64,000 nucleotides of DNA from Anaerolineae bacterium (GCA_022071955.1 JAJVIM010000025.1:1-64000), one strand, 5' to 3'; numbered from the stretch's first letter, positions 15,865 through 24,152 are shown. A program made the numbers and translations. Notes: generated by a model from the letters alone, not told the origin.

Positions 15865-16851
15865 TTACTCGGTGGCTTTTGGAGCCGCGGCTTTTTTGGC
15901 GGCTTTGCGCCGTCTGAGCCACCAGCGCAGGAGCAGCACCAGCACAACCAGCGGCAGCAGCACAACCAGCGCCAGCGGCAGAACAAAGATAGTCAGCCAG
16001 ATCAGCAGATTGGTCACCCCCTGCAAGGCTACAATCAGCGCCTGGAGCGCTTCTTTGGCCACGCCCTGCGGCTGCCAGGTACCGATGGTTACCGGCTGGC
16101 TGAGCACATCGGGGATGAGTTCAATGTTAATGGTTGACAGCGCGGACTGGTTGGCCAGATAGCGCAGCCGGCCTTCAATTTGCTCAATCTGGCCGCGAAT
16201 ATCGGTCAGTTCGCGGTACACTTCCAAAATATCGCTGGTGCTGCCGGTGCGCTGGCGTTCTTCCAGCAGGGTTTGCAGAGCGGCTTCGGTGCGTTCCAGA
16301 TTGTCTTTGCGCGCCTGCAAATCGGTAAATTCTTCGGTGACATCCTGGCTGGACGAATTTTCACGTTCCACCCGCACCGACTGGCTGCGCAGCCCTTCCA
16401 TTACCGTTTGGTAGCGCTCGGCGGGGACGCGCACGGAGATGCTGCCGCGCAGCGCCTCGCCGCTCTGGTACACATTAGAGCCGGCCACGTAGCCGCCCTG
16501 CTCGTTGACCAGTTGGGTAATGGCCCGGATGCTTTCTTCTGTGTCTTTGACAATCAGCGAAATATTGCCGGTGTAAATGATAACCCGTTGTTCCTGAGCC
16601 TGCACGGCCTGGGCCAGAAACGTTTCCAGCGGCACCGAGATGCCATCGGCGTACCCGCCGGGCGGTGGGGCGGGCGCGGCGGCCTGGTCGCGGGCCATGG
16701 GGGCCTCTTGAGGGGCCACCGCTTCGGCGCTCATCGCCGGCGCTTCGGAGCGGCTGGCGCCGCAGGCAGCCAGCAACAGGGCCAACCCGGCCAGCAGCAG
16801 CCAGGATAGGGTCAATCTAATTTTGTTGTGGGTATGGGCGTAAACATGCAT
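15865..16851 (-). CDS. DUF4349 domain lipoprotein
   Basis: The N-terminus has a hydrophobic signal ending in the lipobox LLAACGAS, so the mature protein is a lipoprotein. An Ala/Pro-rich linker is followed by the DUF4349 region (about 105-305) with IYTGNISLIVKDTEESI, a predicted coiled coil (FTDLQARKDNLERTEAALQT) and the ending SALSTINIELIP. A C-terminal transmembrane helix (LLIWLTIFVLPLALVVLLP) and a basic tail (RRRKAAKKAA) follow. This is the standard layout of the family, whose function is unknown. ATG at 16851 was chosen because GGAGGGAAG precedes it; the frame extends upstream without a ribosome binding site. A perfect-palindrome terminator (16930-16959) lies just upstream, from the neighbouring gene. 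Confidence 0.9.
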   Translation of the reverse strand: MHVYAHTHNKIRLTLSWLLLAGLALLLAACGASRSEAPAMSAEAVAPQEAPMARDQAAAPAPPPGGYADGISVPLETFLAQAVQAQEQRVIIYTGNISLIVKDTEESIRAITQLVNEQGGYVAGSNVYQSGEALRGSISVRVPAERYQTVMEGLRSQSVRVERENSSSQDVTEEFTDLQARKDNLERTEAALQTLLEERQRTGSTSDILEVYRELTDIRGQIEQIEGRLRYLANQSALSTINIELIPDVLSQPVTIGTWQPQGVAKEALQALIVALQGVTNLLIWLTIFVLPLALVVLLPLVVLVLLLRWWLRRRKAAKKAAAPKATE

Positions 16852-16929
16852 TTTTCTTCCCTCCGGGGTAGCGTGATGTGTTTGTATATGGCAGACGAAA
16901 CCGGTTAACAAAAAGTTCCCCAAATAAAA

Positions 16930-16959
16930 AAACTCTCACCCCGGCCGGGGTGAGAGTTT
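16930..16959. terminator. Perfect palindrome terminator after the phosphoesterase gene
   Basis: AAACTCTCACCCCGG and CCGGGGTGAGAGTTT form an uninterrupted 30-base palindrome 10 bases after the stop of the leftward gene ending at 16969. An A-rich stretch on the plus strand gives T's on the transcribed strand. Confidence 0.8.
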
Positions 16960-16968
16960 GTGGCGTTT

Positions 16969-17709
16969 TTACCAGCCAAAGGCTAACCGCTTCCACAGCC
17001 GGGGCGGAAAATCGTGCTGTTTCATTTTTTCCTGAGTCACGCTGACCGGGTAGGGAATGCGGCGGTGTTCAAACTGGCGGGTGTCTGTATCAAGGATGGC
17101 ATACGCGGCGCGGGCGTCGCCATCACGCGGCTGGCCCACACTGCCGGGGTTGATAATAACCCGCTGCTCGGCCAGAGCAATCGGCCCGTTGTTAAACTCC
17201 GGCACAATCGCTTCACACATGCTGCCGGGTTCATTGGCTTCTTTAAAAATGATGGGGCTGTGCGTGTGGCCAACAAAGCAGTAGGGGGTGTTGAAATGTT
17301 TAAAATTGGGTTGGGCCACCGCCGGATAAAGAATGTATTCCCAAATGGGGTGGCGCGGGCTGCCGTGCACCAGCGTGTAAATCTCTTCTTCAATCAGGGC
17401 GATGGGCAGGTTGTCCAGATAGTCACGCACCTCATCCGTGAGCTGCTCGCGAGTCCACAGCGAGGCAAAACGGGCGTCGGGGTTAAAATCATCAATGTCG
17501 AGCTTGCCCAGCACCGCCCAGTCGTGGTTGCCGGCAATGCACAGGTGATCGAGCGTTAGCAGCAACTGAACACATTCGTTGGGGTCCGGCCCGTAACCGA
17601 CCATATCGCCCAGGCACCAGACTTTGTCATACAGGCCGGCGGCATCCTCCAACACAGCTTCAAAAGCGGCCAGGTTGGCGTGAATATCTGAAATGAGGAG
17701 ATAGCGCAT
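16969..17709 (-). CDS. Calcineurin-like metallophosphoesterase (YfcE/MJ0936-like)
   Basis: The 246-residue protein carries the dimetal phosphoesterase motifs in order: LLISDIHANLAAFEAVL (D-x-H), CLGDMVGYGPDPNECV (GD), IAGNHDWAV (GNHD), LVHGSPRHPIWEY (H) and CFVGHTHSP (GHTH), then INPGSVGQPRDGD. These are all the metal-ligand positions of the family, so activity against a phosphodiester or phosphomonoester is expected; substrate unknown. The frame extends upstream to 18150, but that part overlaps the divergent tsaE promoter and gene. ATG at 17709 with AGAGG before it is the sensible start. Confidence 0.92.
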   Translation of the reverse strand: MRYLLISDIHANLAAFEAVLEDAAGLYDKVWCLGDMVGYGPDPNECVQLLLTLDHLCIAGNHDWAVLGKLDIDDFNPDARFASLWTREQLTDEVRDYLDNLPIALIEEEIYTLVHGSPRHPIWEYILYPAVAQPNFKHFNTPYCFVGHTHSPIIFKEANEPGSMCEAIVPEFNNGPIALAEQRVIINPGSVGQPRDGDARAAYAILDTDTRQFEHRRIPYPVSVTQEKMKQHDFPPRLWKRLAFGW

Positions 17710-17878
17710 TAAAACCTCTTTGGCGTTGGAGACAACACCCCAACATAAATCGTCAAGTTTGAGTATCATACCATAATTTGTGCAATTCTGCCAAAGGCTT
17801 TGCAGGATGTCCGCCATTTTTTGGTAGTTCGTTGCGGCCAGGCTCAAATTTTGGCTGGGGCTGAGCGACCCAAAGGCT

Positions 17879-17907
17879 TTGGCGCTCGCTGGCAAAGCGA
17901 GTATAAT
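17879..17907 (+). promoter_or_regulatory. Promoter of tsaE-tsaB-rimI
   Basis: -35 TTGGCG (17879-17884) and -10 TATAAT (17902-17907) are exactly 17 bases apart. Its position shows that tsaE must start downstream, at the GTG at 17924 rather than the in-frame start codons at 17879 or 17906. Confidence 0.75.
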
Positions 17908-17923
17908 GCTGGCGGAGGATTTT

Positions 17924-18418
17924 GTGTCGCCCATTGTTGCCCCTAACACCATCGATCTTATCAGCCACGGCGAAGCCCAAACCCGCCGGCTCGGGGCGCG
18001 GCTGGCCCCGTTTTTGCGCCCCGGCGACGTGCTGGCGCTTTCCGGCGAGTTGGGCACCGGCAAAACGCGCTGGGTGCAGGGTGTGTGCCAGGGGTTGGGT
18101 GTTACTGCGCCGGTGATTTCGCCCACATTTACCCTGGTTAACGAGTACAACGGGCAACTGCCGGTTTACCACATCGACCTGTACCGCCTGCACAGCGCCG
18201 GCGAGGTGCTCTCGTTTGGGCTGGAAGATTATCTGTACGGCAACGGCGTCACCCTGATTGAGTGGGCCGAACGCGCCGAACACTTTCTGCCGCCGCACTA
18301 TCTGGCGGTAGAGTTGTTTCATTTGGAAGAAACCAAACGCCGGGTGGTGCTGCGCCCGCACGGCGAACGTTTTATCAATTTGCTCGATGAATTTAAGAAA
18401 GCTGCTTTTACCCGATGA
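17924..18418 (+). CDS. tsaE: tRNA threonylcarbamoyladenosine biosynthesis ATPase TsaE
   Basis: TsaE is the P-loop ATPase that works with TsaB and TsaD in making t6A37 of ANN-decoding tRNAs. The Walker A is GELGTGKTRWVQG, followed by SPTFTLVNEY and the Walker-B-like HIDLYRLHSAGEV with the conserved D-LYRL. The WAER... region near the end (LIEWAERAEHFLP) is typical. GTG at 17924 has GGAGG five bases upstream and lies just after the promoter, giving 164 residues. The end overlaps tsaB by four bases (ATGA). Confidence 0.95.
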   Translation: MSPIVAPNTIDLISHGEAQTRRLGARLAPFLRPGDVLALSGELGTGKTRWVQGVCQGLGVTAPVISPTFTLVNEYNGQLPVYHIDLYRLHSAGEVLSFGLEDYLYGNGVTLIEWAERAEHFLPPHYLAVELFHLEETKRRVVLRPHGERFINLLDEFKKAAFTR

Positions 18419-19065
18419 TTCTGGCCATTGACACTGCCACCCAATACGCCGGGCTGGCCCTGTACGATCAAAACGGCGTTTTTGCCGAAGAAAACTGGTT
18501 TTCCGGCCGCAACCACACCGTTGAACTGATGCCTCGCGTGGCCCGCATGCTGGCGCTGGCCGGGCTGGAGGCGAGGCAGTTAACGGCGCTGGCGGTGGCC
18601 CTGGGGCCGGGCTCGTTTACCGGGCTGCGAATTGGGCTGGCTGTGGCCAAAGGCATGGCCCTGCCGTACAAATTGCCGGTGGTGGGCGTGCCCACGTTAG
18701 AAATCGTTTCACGGCCGTTCAGCCGGGGCAAGTTCCCGGTGTGGGCGGTGGCCCAGGCCGGCCGCGGCCGGATTTTTGCCGCCTGCTACAGCCGCCACGA
18801 GCAGCAGTGGCAGCCGGTGGTTGCCCCCTACCTGACCACCTTTGCCGAACTGGCCGGCCAAATTACCGAACCGGCCCTCTGCACCGGCGAAATTGACATG
18901 GAAGCCGAGCAGTTGCTCCAGCGCGAGTCAAAAGCGCAGGTGGTTTCGGCGGCTATCCGGCCGCGCCGGGCTGCGTTTCTGGCCGAAATCGCCGCCGAAC
19001 GGTTGGCCGCCGGCGAACAGGACGACCCCGACGCGCTGGTGCCCATCTATTTAACCCAACCCTGA
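18415..19065 (+). CDS. tsaB: tRNA threonylcarbamoyladenosine biosynthesis protein TsaB
   Basis: TsaB is the ASKHA-fold partner of TsaD in t6A synthesis. It starts MILAIDTATQYAGLAL and holds LGPGSFTGLRIGLAVAKGMA, the best conserved TsaB segment. 216 residues is close to the family norm. It overlaps tsaE by four bases and precedes rimI by 7 bases, so the three are one operon. tsaD is not nearby. Confidence 0.95.
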   Translation: MILAIDTATQYAGLALYDQNGVFAEENWFSGRNHTVELMPRVARMLALAGLEARQLTALAVALGPGSFTGLRIGLAVAKGMALPYKLPVVGVPTLEIVSRPFSRGKFPVWAVAQAGRGRIFAACYSRHEQQWQPVVAPYLTTFAELAGQITEPALCTGEIDMEAEQLLQRESKAQVVSAAIRPRRAAFLAEIAAERLAAGEQDDPDALVPIYLTQP

Positions 19066-19072
19066 CCCGGCA

Positions 19073-19600
19073 ATGGCGATTCCTTTTCAAATTGACCCCC
19101 TGACCCCGGCCGATATTCCGGCTGCTGAGGCGGTTGAACGGCGAGCCTACTCCACCGTTGTTGCCCAAAAAGAGCTGGCCAGCGAGCTGAAAAATTGGCT
19201 GGCGCATTATTTTGTGCTCAAAACGATGGCTCAGCCGGCGGAGGTGATTGGGCTGGCCGGCTACTGGCTCATTGCCGGCGACATGCACGTCATCACCATC
19301 GCCATCGATCCCGGCTGGAAACGGGCCGGGCTGGGGCAGTGGCTGCTCTTTACCCTGCTGGCCGATGCCCACTCTCGCGGCGCAGATGTGGCCACGCTCG
19401 AGGTGCGCCCCTCAAACCAGCCGGCCATCGCCCTGTACCAAAAATTTGGCTTTGAGCCGGTCGGCCGCCGGCCCCGCTACTACCCGGACACCGGCGAAGA
19501 CGCCCTGATTTTAACTACTCCGCCGCTGGCTTCGCCGGAGTATCAGGCCCGGCTGGCCGGCCTCAAAACTGAGACGCTGGCCCGGCTGGCCCAATTTTAA
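19073..19600 (+). CDS. rimI: Ribosomal-protein-S18-alanine N-acetyltransferase RimI-like (GNAT)
   Basis: This GNAT acetyltransferase sits directly after tsaB, the usual place of RimI, which acetylates the N-terminal alanine of S18. The acetyl-CoA binding motif A is ITIAIDPGWKRAGLGQWLL and motif B is LEVRPSNQPAIALYQKFGFEPVGRRPRYYP, the latter matching RimI's VRxSNxxAxxLYxxxGF and RxxYY ending. At 175 residues it is slightly longer than E. coli RimI. The substrate is inferred from the operon and motif B. Confidence 0.88.
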   Translation: MAIPFQIDPLTPADIPAAEAVERRAYSTVVAQKELASELKNWLAHYFVLKTMAQPAEVIGLAGYWLIAGDMHVITIAIDPGWKRAGLGQWLLFTLLADAHSRGADVATLEVRPSNQPAIALYQKFGFEPVGRRPRYYPDTGEDALILTTPPLASPEYQARLAGLKTETLARLAQF

Positions 19601-19668
19601 AGAAGCGCCGCAGGGGGTGTCTCCCTTTTTCCTGCCTGCTCAAAATTGCGGGCCGGCCCCAAGCCAGA

Positions 19669-19697
19669 TAGACAAAAGCGGCAAAATGGGCTAAAAT
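19669..19697 (+). promoter_or_regulatory. Promoter of the uracil-DNA glycosylase gene (TAGACA/TAAAAT class)
   Basis: -35 TAGACA (19669-19674), 17-base spacer ending in GC, -10 TAAAAT (19692-19697). The start codon is 30 bases downstream of the -10 box. Confidence 0.7.
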
Positions 19698-19726
19698 CCA
19701 GCCGTAAAAATTCAACAGGTGCGCCG

Positions 19727-20587
19727 ATGACCAATCCCTTTGTTCAATTTCAAGCCGATGTCGAAGCCGTAACAGAGCGTTGCGCGCGCGGCGAAATTTC
19801 CGAAGCCGAGCGCGACGCCGCGGTACGCCAGATGAAGCTGGTTGATCCCCAGTGGGGCGATACCTGGATGCTCAGCCCCAAAGGGCAGTGGTTTCGGCAG
19901 GCCACCGGCAGCAAACAATGGATGCCCGATTACCCGCTCGATCTGGTAGACGCCGCCAGCCTGCCGCCGGTGCCGCAGATGGACCTGCCCCAGATTTCGC
20001 TGGCAGTGCATCACTGCACCCGTTGCCCGCTGCACAGTGGGCGCACCCGGGCCGTCCCCGGCGAAGGCAACCCCCGCACCGATATGATGTTCATTGGCGA
20101 AGGTCCCGGTTTTCACGAAGACCGGCAGGCCCGGCCGTTTGTTGGCGCGAGCGGCAAATTTTTGGAGCAGCTTCTCACCGATATTGGCTACCGCCGGCAA
20201 GAGGTGTTTATTGCCAACGTGGTCAAGTGCCGCCCGCCCAACAACCGCGATCCCCAACCGGAAGAGCTGGATGCCTGCCGCGATTATCTGGAGCGGCAAA
20301 TTGAGCTGATTGATCCCAAAGTGATTGTCACGCTGGGCCGGTTTTCGATGGCCCGTTATTTTCCCGGCGCGTCCATTTCAAAAATTCACGGCCAGCCCAA
20401 ACGCGAGGGCAACCGGCTGATTGTGCCGATGTTCCATCCGGCGGCGGCGCTGCGTAACCCCGCCTGGCGCACGGCCATTATCGATGATTTTAGCAAACTA
20501 CCGGCGCTGGTGGCCGAAGCCGCGGCCTTTCGCGCTGAAAAGGACGAACCCGGCGCGCCCGCCGCCGACCAGTTGAATTTGTTTTGA
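19727..20587 (+). CDS. Uracil-DNA glycosylase, family 4/5 type with Fe-S cluster
   Basis: The product removes uracil from DNA as the first step of base excision repair. The core (about residues 85-270) shows the Fe-S cysteines in HHCTRCPLH, VVKCRPPNNRDP and DACRDYLERQI, the catalytic motif FIGEGPGFHEDRQARPFVGASG, and MFHPAAALRNP. The first ~85 residues form an extra N-terminal extension (FVQFQADVEAVTERCARGEIS ... PKGQWFRQATGSKQWM) absent from the shortest family 4 enzymes. GEGPG rather than GEAPG is an accepted variant. ATG at 19727 is 30 bases after the promoter. Confidence 0.9.
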   Translation: MTNPFVQFQADVEAVTERCARGEISEAERDAAVRQMKLVDPQWGDTWMLSPKGQWFRQATGSKQWMPDYPLDLVDAASLPPVPQMDLPQISLAVHHCTRCPLHSGRTRAVPGEGNPRTDMMFIGEGPGFHEDRQARPFVGASGKFLEQLLTDIGYRRQEVFIANVVKCRPPNNRDPQPEELDACRDYLERQIELIDPKVIVTLGRFSMARYFPGASISKIHGQPKREGNRLIVPMFHPAAALRNPAWRTAIIDDFSKLPALVAEAAAFRAEKDEPGAPAADQLNLF

Positions 20588-20631
20588 CCGGGTAGCATCT
20601 AATCGATAATTCTGGCGCAAAGGAGACCAGT

Positions 20632-22071
20632 ATGCCTCATCAAATCCACCGGGTGGCTGTGATTGGCGCGGGCACTATGGGCGCGGCTATTGCCGCCCAT
20701 GTGGCCAATGCCGGCCTGCCGGTGCTGCTGCTGGATGTGCCCCCCTCAACTCTGACCCCCAACGAAGAAAAAAATGGCCTGTCGCTGGCCAGCCCGGCGG
20801 TGCGCAACCGGCTGGCGCGGCTCGGCTTTGAGCGCGCCCAAAGCAGCCACCCGCCCGCGTTTGCCGGCCCCGCCGCCGAACAGCTCATCACGCCGGGCAA
20901 CACCGAAGACGACCTGCCCCAACTTGCCGGCGTTGACTGGATCATCGAGGCCATTGTTGAGCAGCTTTCGCCCAAACTGGCCCTGTTTGAGCGGCTCGAC
21001 GCGGTGCGCCGGCCGGGCAGCCTGATCACCACCAACACCTCCGGCCTGCCCATCGCCCAACTGGCCGCCGGCCGCAGCGCCGACTTCAAGCGCCATTTTC
21101 TGGGTGCTCACTTTTTCAATCCCCCCCGCTTCATGAAATTGCTGGAGATCATCCCCACGCCGGCAACCGACCCGGCCGTGGTGCAGGCGCTATCGGCCTT
21201 TGCCGCCGAGCGGCTGGACAAAGGGGTGGTGTTGTGCAAAGACACGCCCAATTTCATCGGCAACCGGCTGTTTGTGGTGGGCTATGCCCATGCCGTACAA
21301 ACCGCGCTGGCCGGCGGCTACACCGTGGCGGAGGCCGATGCGCTCACCGGCCCGCTGCTCGGCCGGCCCAAAACCGCCACCTTTCGCCTGCTCGATCTGG
21401 TGGGCATCGATGTGTTCGCCTTTATCGCCCAAAATCTGTTTGAACTCATCCCCCACGACCCCTACCGCGAGATTTTGCGCGCGCCACAGTTTACGGCCCT
21501 GTTTAGCGAGCTGCTGCGGCGGGGCTGGCTGGGCAACAAGCGCAAACAGGGCTTTTATAAGCCGGATGTCGATGCGGCCGGCCAGCGGGTGTTTAAAGTG
21601 CTCAACCCGGCCACGTTTGAGTACCAGTTGCCCTTGCCCCCGCACTTTGAGGCCGTGGCGGCGGTGGCCAACATTGACGACATCGGCGCGCGGCTGTCGT
21701 CGCTGTTGAGCGAGGGCGGGGTCACCGACCGGGCGGCGCAGTTGGTGCGATCGCTGCTCTGTTTTGACCTGGCTTATGCGGCGACGGTGGCCCCGGAAAT
21801 CGCCTACAATTTAAAAAGTATCGATGATGATTTGCGCTGGGGCTTCAATTACGAAGCTGGCCCGTTTGAACTGTGGGACCGGCTGGGCGTGGCCAACATG
21901 GTCGCCGCCATCGAAGCCGCCGGGCATGCGGTTGCGCCGTGGGTCAAAACGATGCTGGCGGCGGGCGTCACTCACTTTTACCGGCGCGAGGCTGGCCGGG
22001 TGACCGGCGTGGTCAACTGGGACACCGGCCGCTACGCCGACCTGCCCGGTAATTCTGAGAAGCGGGGTTGA
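20632..22071 (+). CDS. 3-Hydroxyacyl-CoA dehydrogenase
   Basis: This NAD-dependent enzyme of fatty-acid beta-oxidation oxidises 3-hydroxyacyl-CoA. The Rossmann motif is VAVIGAGTMGAAIAAHVANAG; ITTNTSGLPIAQLA and HFLGAHFFNPPRFMKLLEIIP with catalytic His follow, then GVVLCKDTPNFIGNRL. Two C-terminal HCDH domains follow (about 190-290 and 370-460), the second degenerate. It has no enoyl-CoA hydratase domain (479 residues), unlike FadB or the longer Bacillus FadN. ATG at 20632 follows AAAGGAGA. The next gene starts 1 base after the stop. No thiolase or acyl-CoA dehydrogenase is nearby. Confidence 0.92.
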   Translation: MPHQIHRVAVIGAGTMGAAIAAHVANAGLPVLLLDVPPSTLTPNEEKNGLSLASPAVRNRLARLGFERAQSSHPPAFAGPAAEQLITPGNTEDDLPQLAGVDWIIEAIVEQLSPKLALFERLDAVRRPGSLITTNTSGLPIAQLAAGRSADFKRHFLGAHFFNPPRFMKLLEIIPTPATDPAVVQALSAFAAERLDKGVVLCKDTPNFIGNRLFVVGYAHAVQTALAGGYTVAEADALTGPLLGRPKTATFRLLDLVGIDVFAFIAQNLFELIPHDPYREILRAPQFTALFSELLRRGWLGNKRKQGFYKPDVDAAGQRVFKVLNPATFEYQLPLPPHFEAVAAVANIDDIGARLSSLLSEGGVTDRAAQLVRSLLCFDLAYAATVAPEIAYNLKSIDDDLRWGFNYEAGPFELWDRLGVANMVAAIEAAGHAVAPWVKTMLAAGVTHFYRREAGRVTGVVNWDTGRYADLPGNSEKRG

Positions 22072-22072
22072 G

Positions 22073-22624
22073 ATGCGAATCATCGATTTGACCCCGGACA
22101 ACGGCCCGGCTGTGGAGCAGGTTGCCGCGCTGCTGGTGGAGAGCTTCAAAGACAACTGGCCGGACGCCTGGCCCACACTCGCTGCGGCGCTGGCCGAAGT
22201 GCGCGAGTCGTTTGGCCCGGATCGCATCAGCCGGGTGGCGGTTGACGACAGCAGCGCGGTGCTGGGCTGGATTGGCGGGCAGCCCCAGTACGATGGCCAC
22301 GTGTGGGAGCTACACCCGCTGGTGGTGGCGGCCCGGCAGCGCGGGCAGGGTATTGGCCGGGCGCTGGTCATCGATTTGGAGGCGCAGGTACGGGCGCGGG
22401 GCGGCCTGACGCTGTGGCTGGGCACCGACGATGAAGCCGAAATGACTTCGCTGGGCGGAGTTGAGTTGTTTCCCAATGTGCTGGAACGGTTGCTGACGGT
22501 TCGCAATTTGCGCCGGCACCCGTATGAATTTTATCAGAAACTGGGTTATGAAATTGTCGGCATTATGCCCGACGCCAACGGCCCCGGTAAACCGGATATC
22601 TACATGGCCAAATCGTTGAAATAA
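22073..22624 (+). CDS. GNAT acetyltransferase resembling AAC(6') aminoglycoside acetyltransferases
   Basis: The product is a 183-residue GNAT protein. Segments VWELHPLVVAARQRGQGIG, LWLGTDDEAEMTSLGG and RRHPYEFYQKLGYEIVGIMP, then GPGKPDIYMAKSL, match the AAC(6')-I-like group, in which aminoglycoside 6'-amino groups are acetylated. Whether this chromosomal copy acts on aminoglycosides or on a native metabolite is unknown; many relatives in environmental bacteria are uncharacterised. It starts one base after the stop of the dehydrogenase gene, so the two are co-transcribed, without an obvious functional link. Confidence 0.8.
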   Translation: MRIIDLTPDNGPAVEQVAALLVESFKDNWPDAWPTLAAALAEVRESFGPDRISRVAVDDSSAVLGWIGGQPQYDGHVWELHPLVVAARQRGQGIGRALVIDLEAQVRARGGLTLWLGTDDEAEMTSLGGVELFPNVLERLLTVRNLRRHPYEFYQKLGYEIVGIMPDANGPGKPDIYMAKSLK

Positions 22625-22668
22625 CATCTTTTTCACTTTTACTATTGAACCCGTTCTAGGAGGAACAC

Positions 22669-23553
22669 ATGACCGCAGAAATAATTGATGGAAAAGCTAT
22701 CGCCGCCACCATTCGGGGCGAAATCAAGGCTGAAGTAGAAGCGATGCAAGCCCAATATGGCAAAATGCCCGGCCTGGCGACCGTGTTGGTTGGCGCACGA
22801 AAAGACTCGCAGGCTTACGTGAGCATGAAAAAGAAAGCTTGCGCCGAAGCAGGCATCACTTCATTTGCTCACGACTTGCCGGCGGACATCAGCCAGGCCG
22901 ATTTGCTCAAAATTGTGCAGGACCTCAACGCCAACCCGGATGTTCACGGCATTTTGGTGCAGTTGCCTCTGCCGGATCACATTGACGACGAGGAAATTTT
23001 GGGTGCAATCAGTATTGAAAAAGATGTTGATGGGTTCCATCCGCTCAACATTGGCCGCCTGTCGATGAAGCGGCGCGAGCCATTATTTGTGCCTTGCACT
23101 CCCCGAGGGTGCATTGAATTATTGGACAGAACCGGTGTGAAAATTGAAGGCAAAGAGGCCGTTGTGTTGGGGCGCAGCAACATTGTGGGGCTGCCGGTAG
23201 CCATGCTGCTGCTGCATCGCAATGCCACGCTGACCATCTGCCACTCTCGCACCAAAGACCTGCCCGGTGTGGTCCGCCGAGCCGATATATTGATTGCCGC
23301 TGTCGGCCGGGCCGAAATGGTCAAGGGCGATTGGGTGAAACCGGGGGCGGTGGTCATCGATGTGGGGACGAATGCCGTTGACGACCCCACCGCTAAAAAA
23401 GGCTACCGGCTAACCGGCGATGTCGATTTTGACGAAGTAAAAGAAGTGGCGAGCGCTATCAGCCCCTCGCCGGGCGGCGTTGGCCCGATGACCATTGCCA
23501 TGTTGCTGCGCAACACCATGGATAGCGCCAAACGAGCGGTGGGGATGAAGTAA
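22669..23553 (+). CDS. folD: Bifunctional methylenetetrahydrofolate dehydrogenase / cyclohydrolase FolD
   Basis: FolD interconverts 5,10-methylene-THF, methenyl-THF and 10-formyl-THF. The protein begins TAEIIDGKAIAATIRGEI, has VGARKDSQAYVSMKKKACAEAG with the catalytic Y-x3-K (YVSMK), GILVQLPLPDH, the NADP site VVLGRSNIVGLPVAMLL and the closing ISPSPGGVGPMTIAMLLRNT. 294 residues is normal. ATG at 22669 follows TAGGAGGA. Confidence 0.97.
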   Translation: MTAEIIDGKAIAATIRGEIKAEVEAMQAQYGKMPGLATVLVGARKDSQAYVSMKKKACAEAGITSFAHDLPADISQADLLKIVQDLNANPDVHGILVQLPLPDHIDDEEILGAISIEKDVDGFHPLNIGRLSMKRREPLFVPCTPRGCIELLDRTGVKIEGKEAVVLGRSNIVGLPVAMLLLHRNATLTICHSRTKDLPGVVRRADILIAAVGRAEMVKGDWVKPGAVVIDVGTNAVDDPTAKKGYRLTGDVDFDEVKEVASAISPSPGGVGPMTIAMLLRNTMDSAKRAVGMK

Positions 23554-23628
23554 AAAAACGGTGGTAAACCTAAACCGTTAGGTGGCCTTGCTTTATGAAA
23601 TTTTTACCCAAATTTTACATTGGGCCGG

Positions 23629-23657
23629 TTGAACCAGCGTGGGGATTGTGGTATAAT
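23629..23657 (+). promoter_or_regulatory. Strong promoter with no gene on its strand downstream
   Basis: -35 TTGAAC (23629-23634), 17-base spacer, consensus -10 TATAAT (23652-23657). The next coding sequence downstream is on the opposite strand, so this promoter appears to drive a non-coding transcript. Confidence 0.7.
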
Positions 23658-23663
23658 ACAATT

Positions 23664-23802
23664 ACAAAAGACGGAGCGGGGCCAACACCTACAATTATAG
23701 TTGGGTCGTGCAGAGGGTTCAGGTTAGAACCCGCCGCCCACAAAAATTAAAAAAAACAGACCCCATGCATCCTCTCAGCGCCCTTCAATTTGAAGGGCGC
23801 TG
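23664..23802 (+). ncRNA. Candidate small RNA downstream of folD
   Basis: A consensus promoter is followed by about 140 bases with local pairing: CCAAC...GTTGG, then GGGTTC-AGGTTA-GAACCC, enclosed by GGGGC...GCCC. A perfect 11-bp hairpin at 23776-23802 (CAGCGCCCTTC / GAAGGGCGCTG) could end it, though only a weak T-run follows and the hairpin may serve the opposite gene. No coding frame fits. It does not match 4.5S, 6S, tmRNA or a tRNA as far as I can tell. Confidence 0.4.
23776..23802. terminator. Hairpin between the candidate RNA and a convergent gene
   Basis: Arms CAGCGCCCTTC and GAAGGGCGCTG enclose a 5-base loop 15 bases past the stop of the leftward gene ending at 23817. Likely a bidirectional terminator. 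Confidence 0.6.
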
Positions 23803-23816
23803 TTGATTCCAGCGCA

Positions 23817-24152
23817 TTATTTGGCCCCAAACAGCCCCGAATCGCCCCGCACTTTTTCTTTTTCCTCGAAGCCGTCGTTGGGGCAATGCCAGATGATATA
23901 CATGACGGTGGCGTCGTCCCGGTCACGCTCGGCTCCTTTTTCCTTGAGCGACGCATCGCAGTGGGGGCAGCGCCGGCCAATGAGCACGCGGGCAACGATG
24001 ATCGCGCCAAACAGCAGCATAAACAAATACACCAACTGAAAGCCAACTACCAAAATTATAAAAACAGCCACCACCAGCAGCCCAAACAAAAATTTGGGAT
24101 CTCCCAGTGCTTCGCTCAAATCGTAAAACAGGTGATTGCGTCTGATCATCAT
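23817..24152 (-). CDS. Small membrane protein with a cysteine pair, unknown function
   Basis: The 111-residue protein starts MMIRRNHLFYDLSEALGD. Two adjoining hydrophobic segments follow (FLFGLLVVAVFIILVVGF and LVYLFMLLFGAIIVARVLI), then a cytoplasmic tail with RRCPHCDASLKEKG and IIWHCPNDGFEEKEKV. CPHC plus the later WHCPNDG look like a zinc-ribbon with one of the four ligands replaced. Start at the first of two adjacent ATGs (24152) after a weak AGG. No family name can be given. Confidence 0.65.
   Translation of the reverse strand: MMIRRNHLFYDLSEALGDPKFLFGLLVVAVFIILVVGFQLVYLFMLLFGAIIVARVLIGRRCPHCDASLKEKGAERDRDDATVMYIIWHCPNDGFEEKEKVRGDSGLFGAK

Noticed and set aside
16969..18150. Long N-terminal extension of the phosphoesterase (393 residues)
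   Set aside because: It overlaps the divergent tsaE promoter and coding region; the domain starts exactly at the ATG at 17709.
23690..23735. GGGTCGTG...CCGCC reminiscent of the ZTP (pfl) riboswitch, near the folate gene folD
   Set aside because: It lies downstream of folD rather than upstream, and the required CCGCCUGGGCA segment and spacing are not present.
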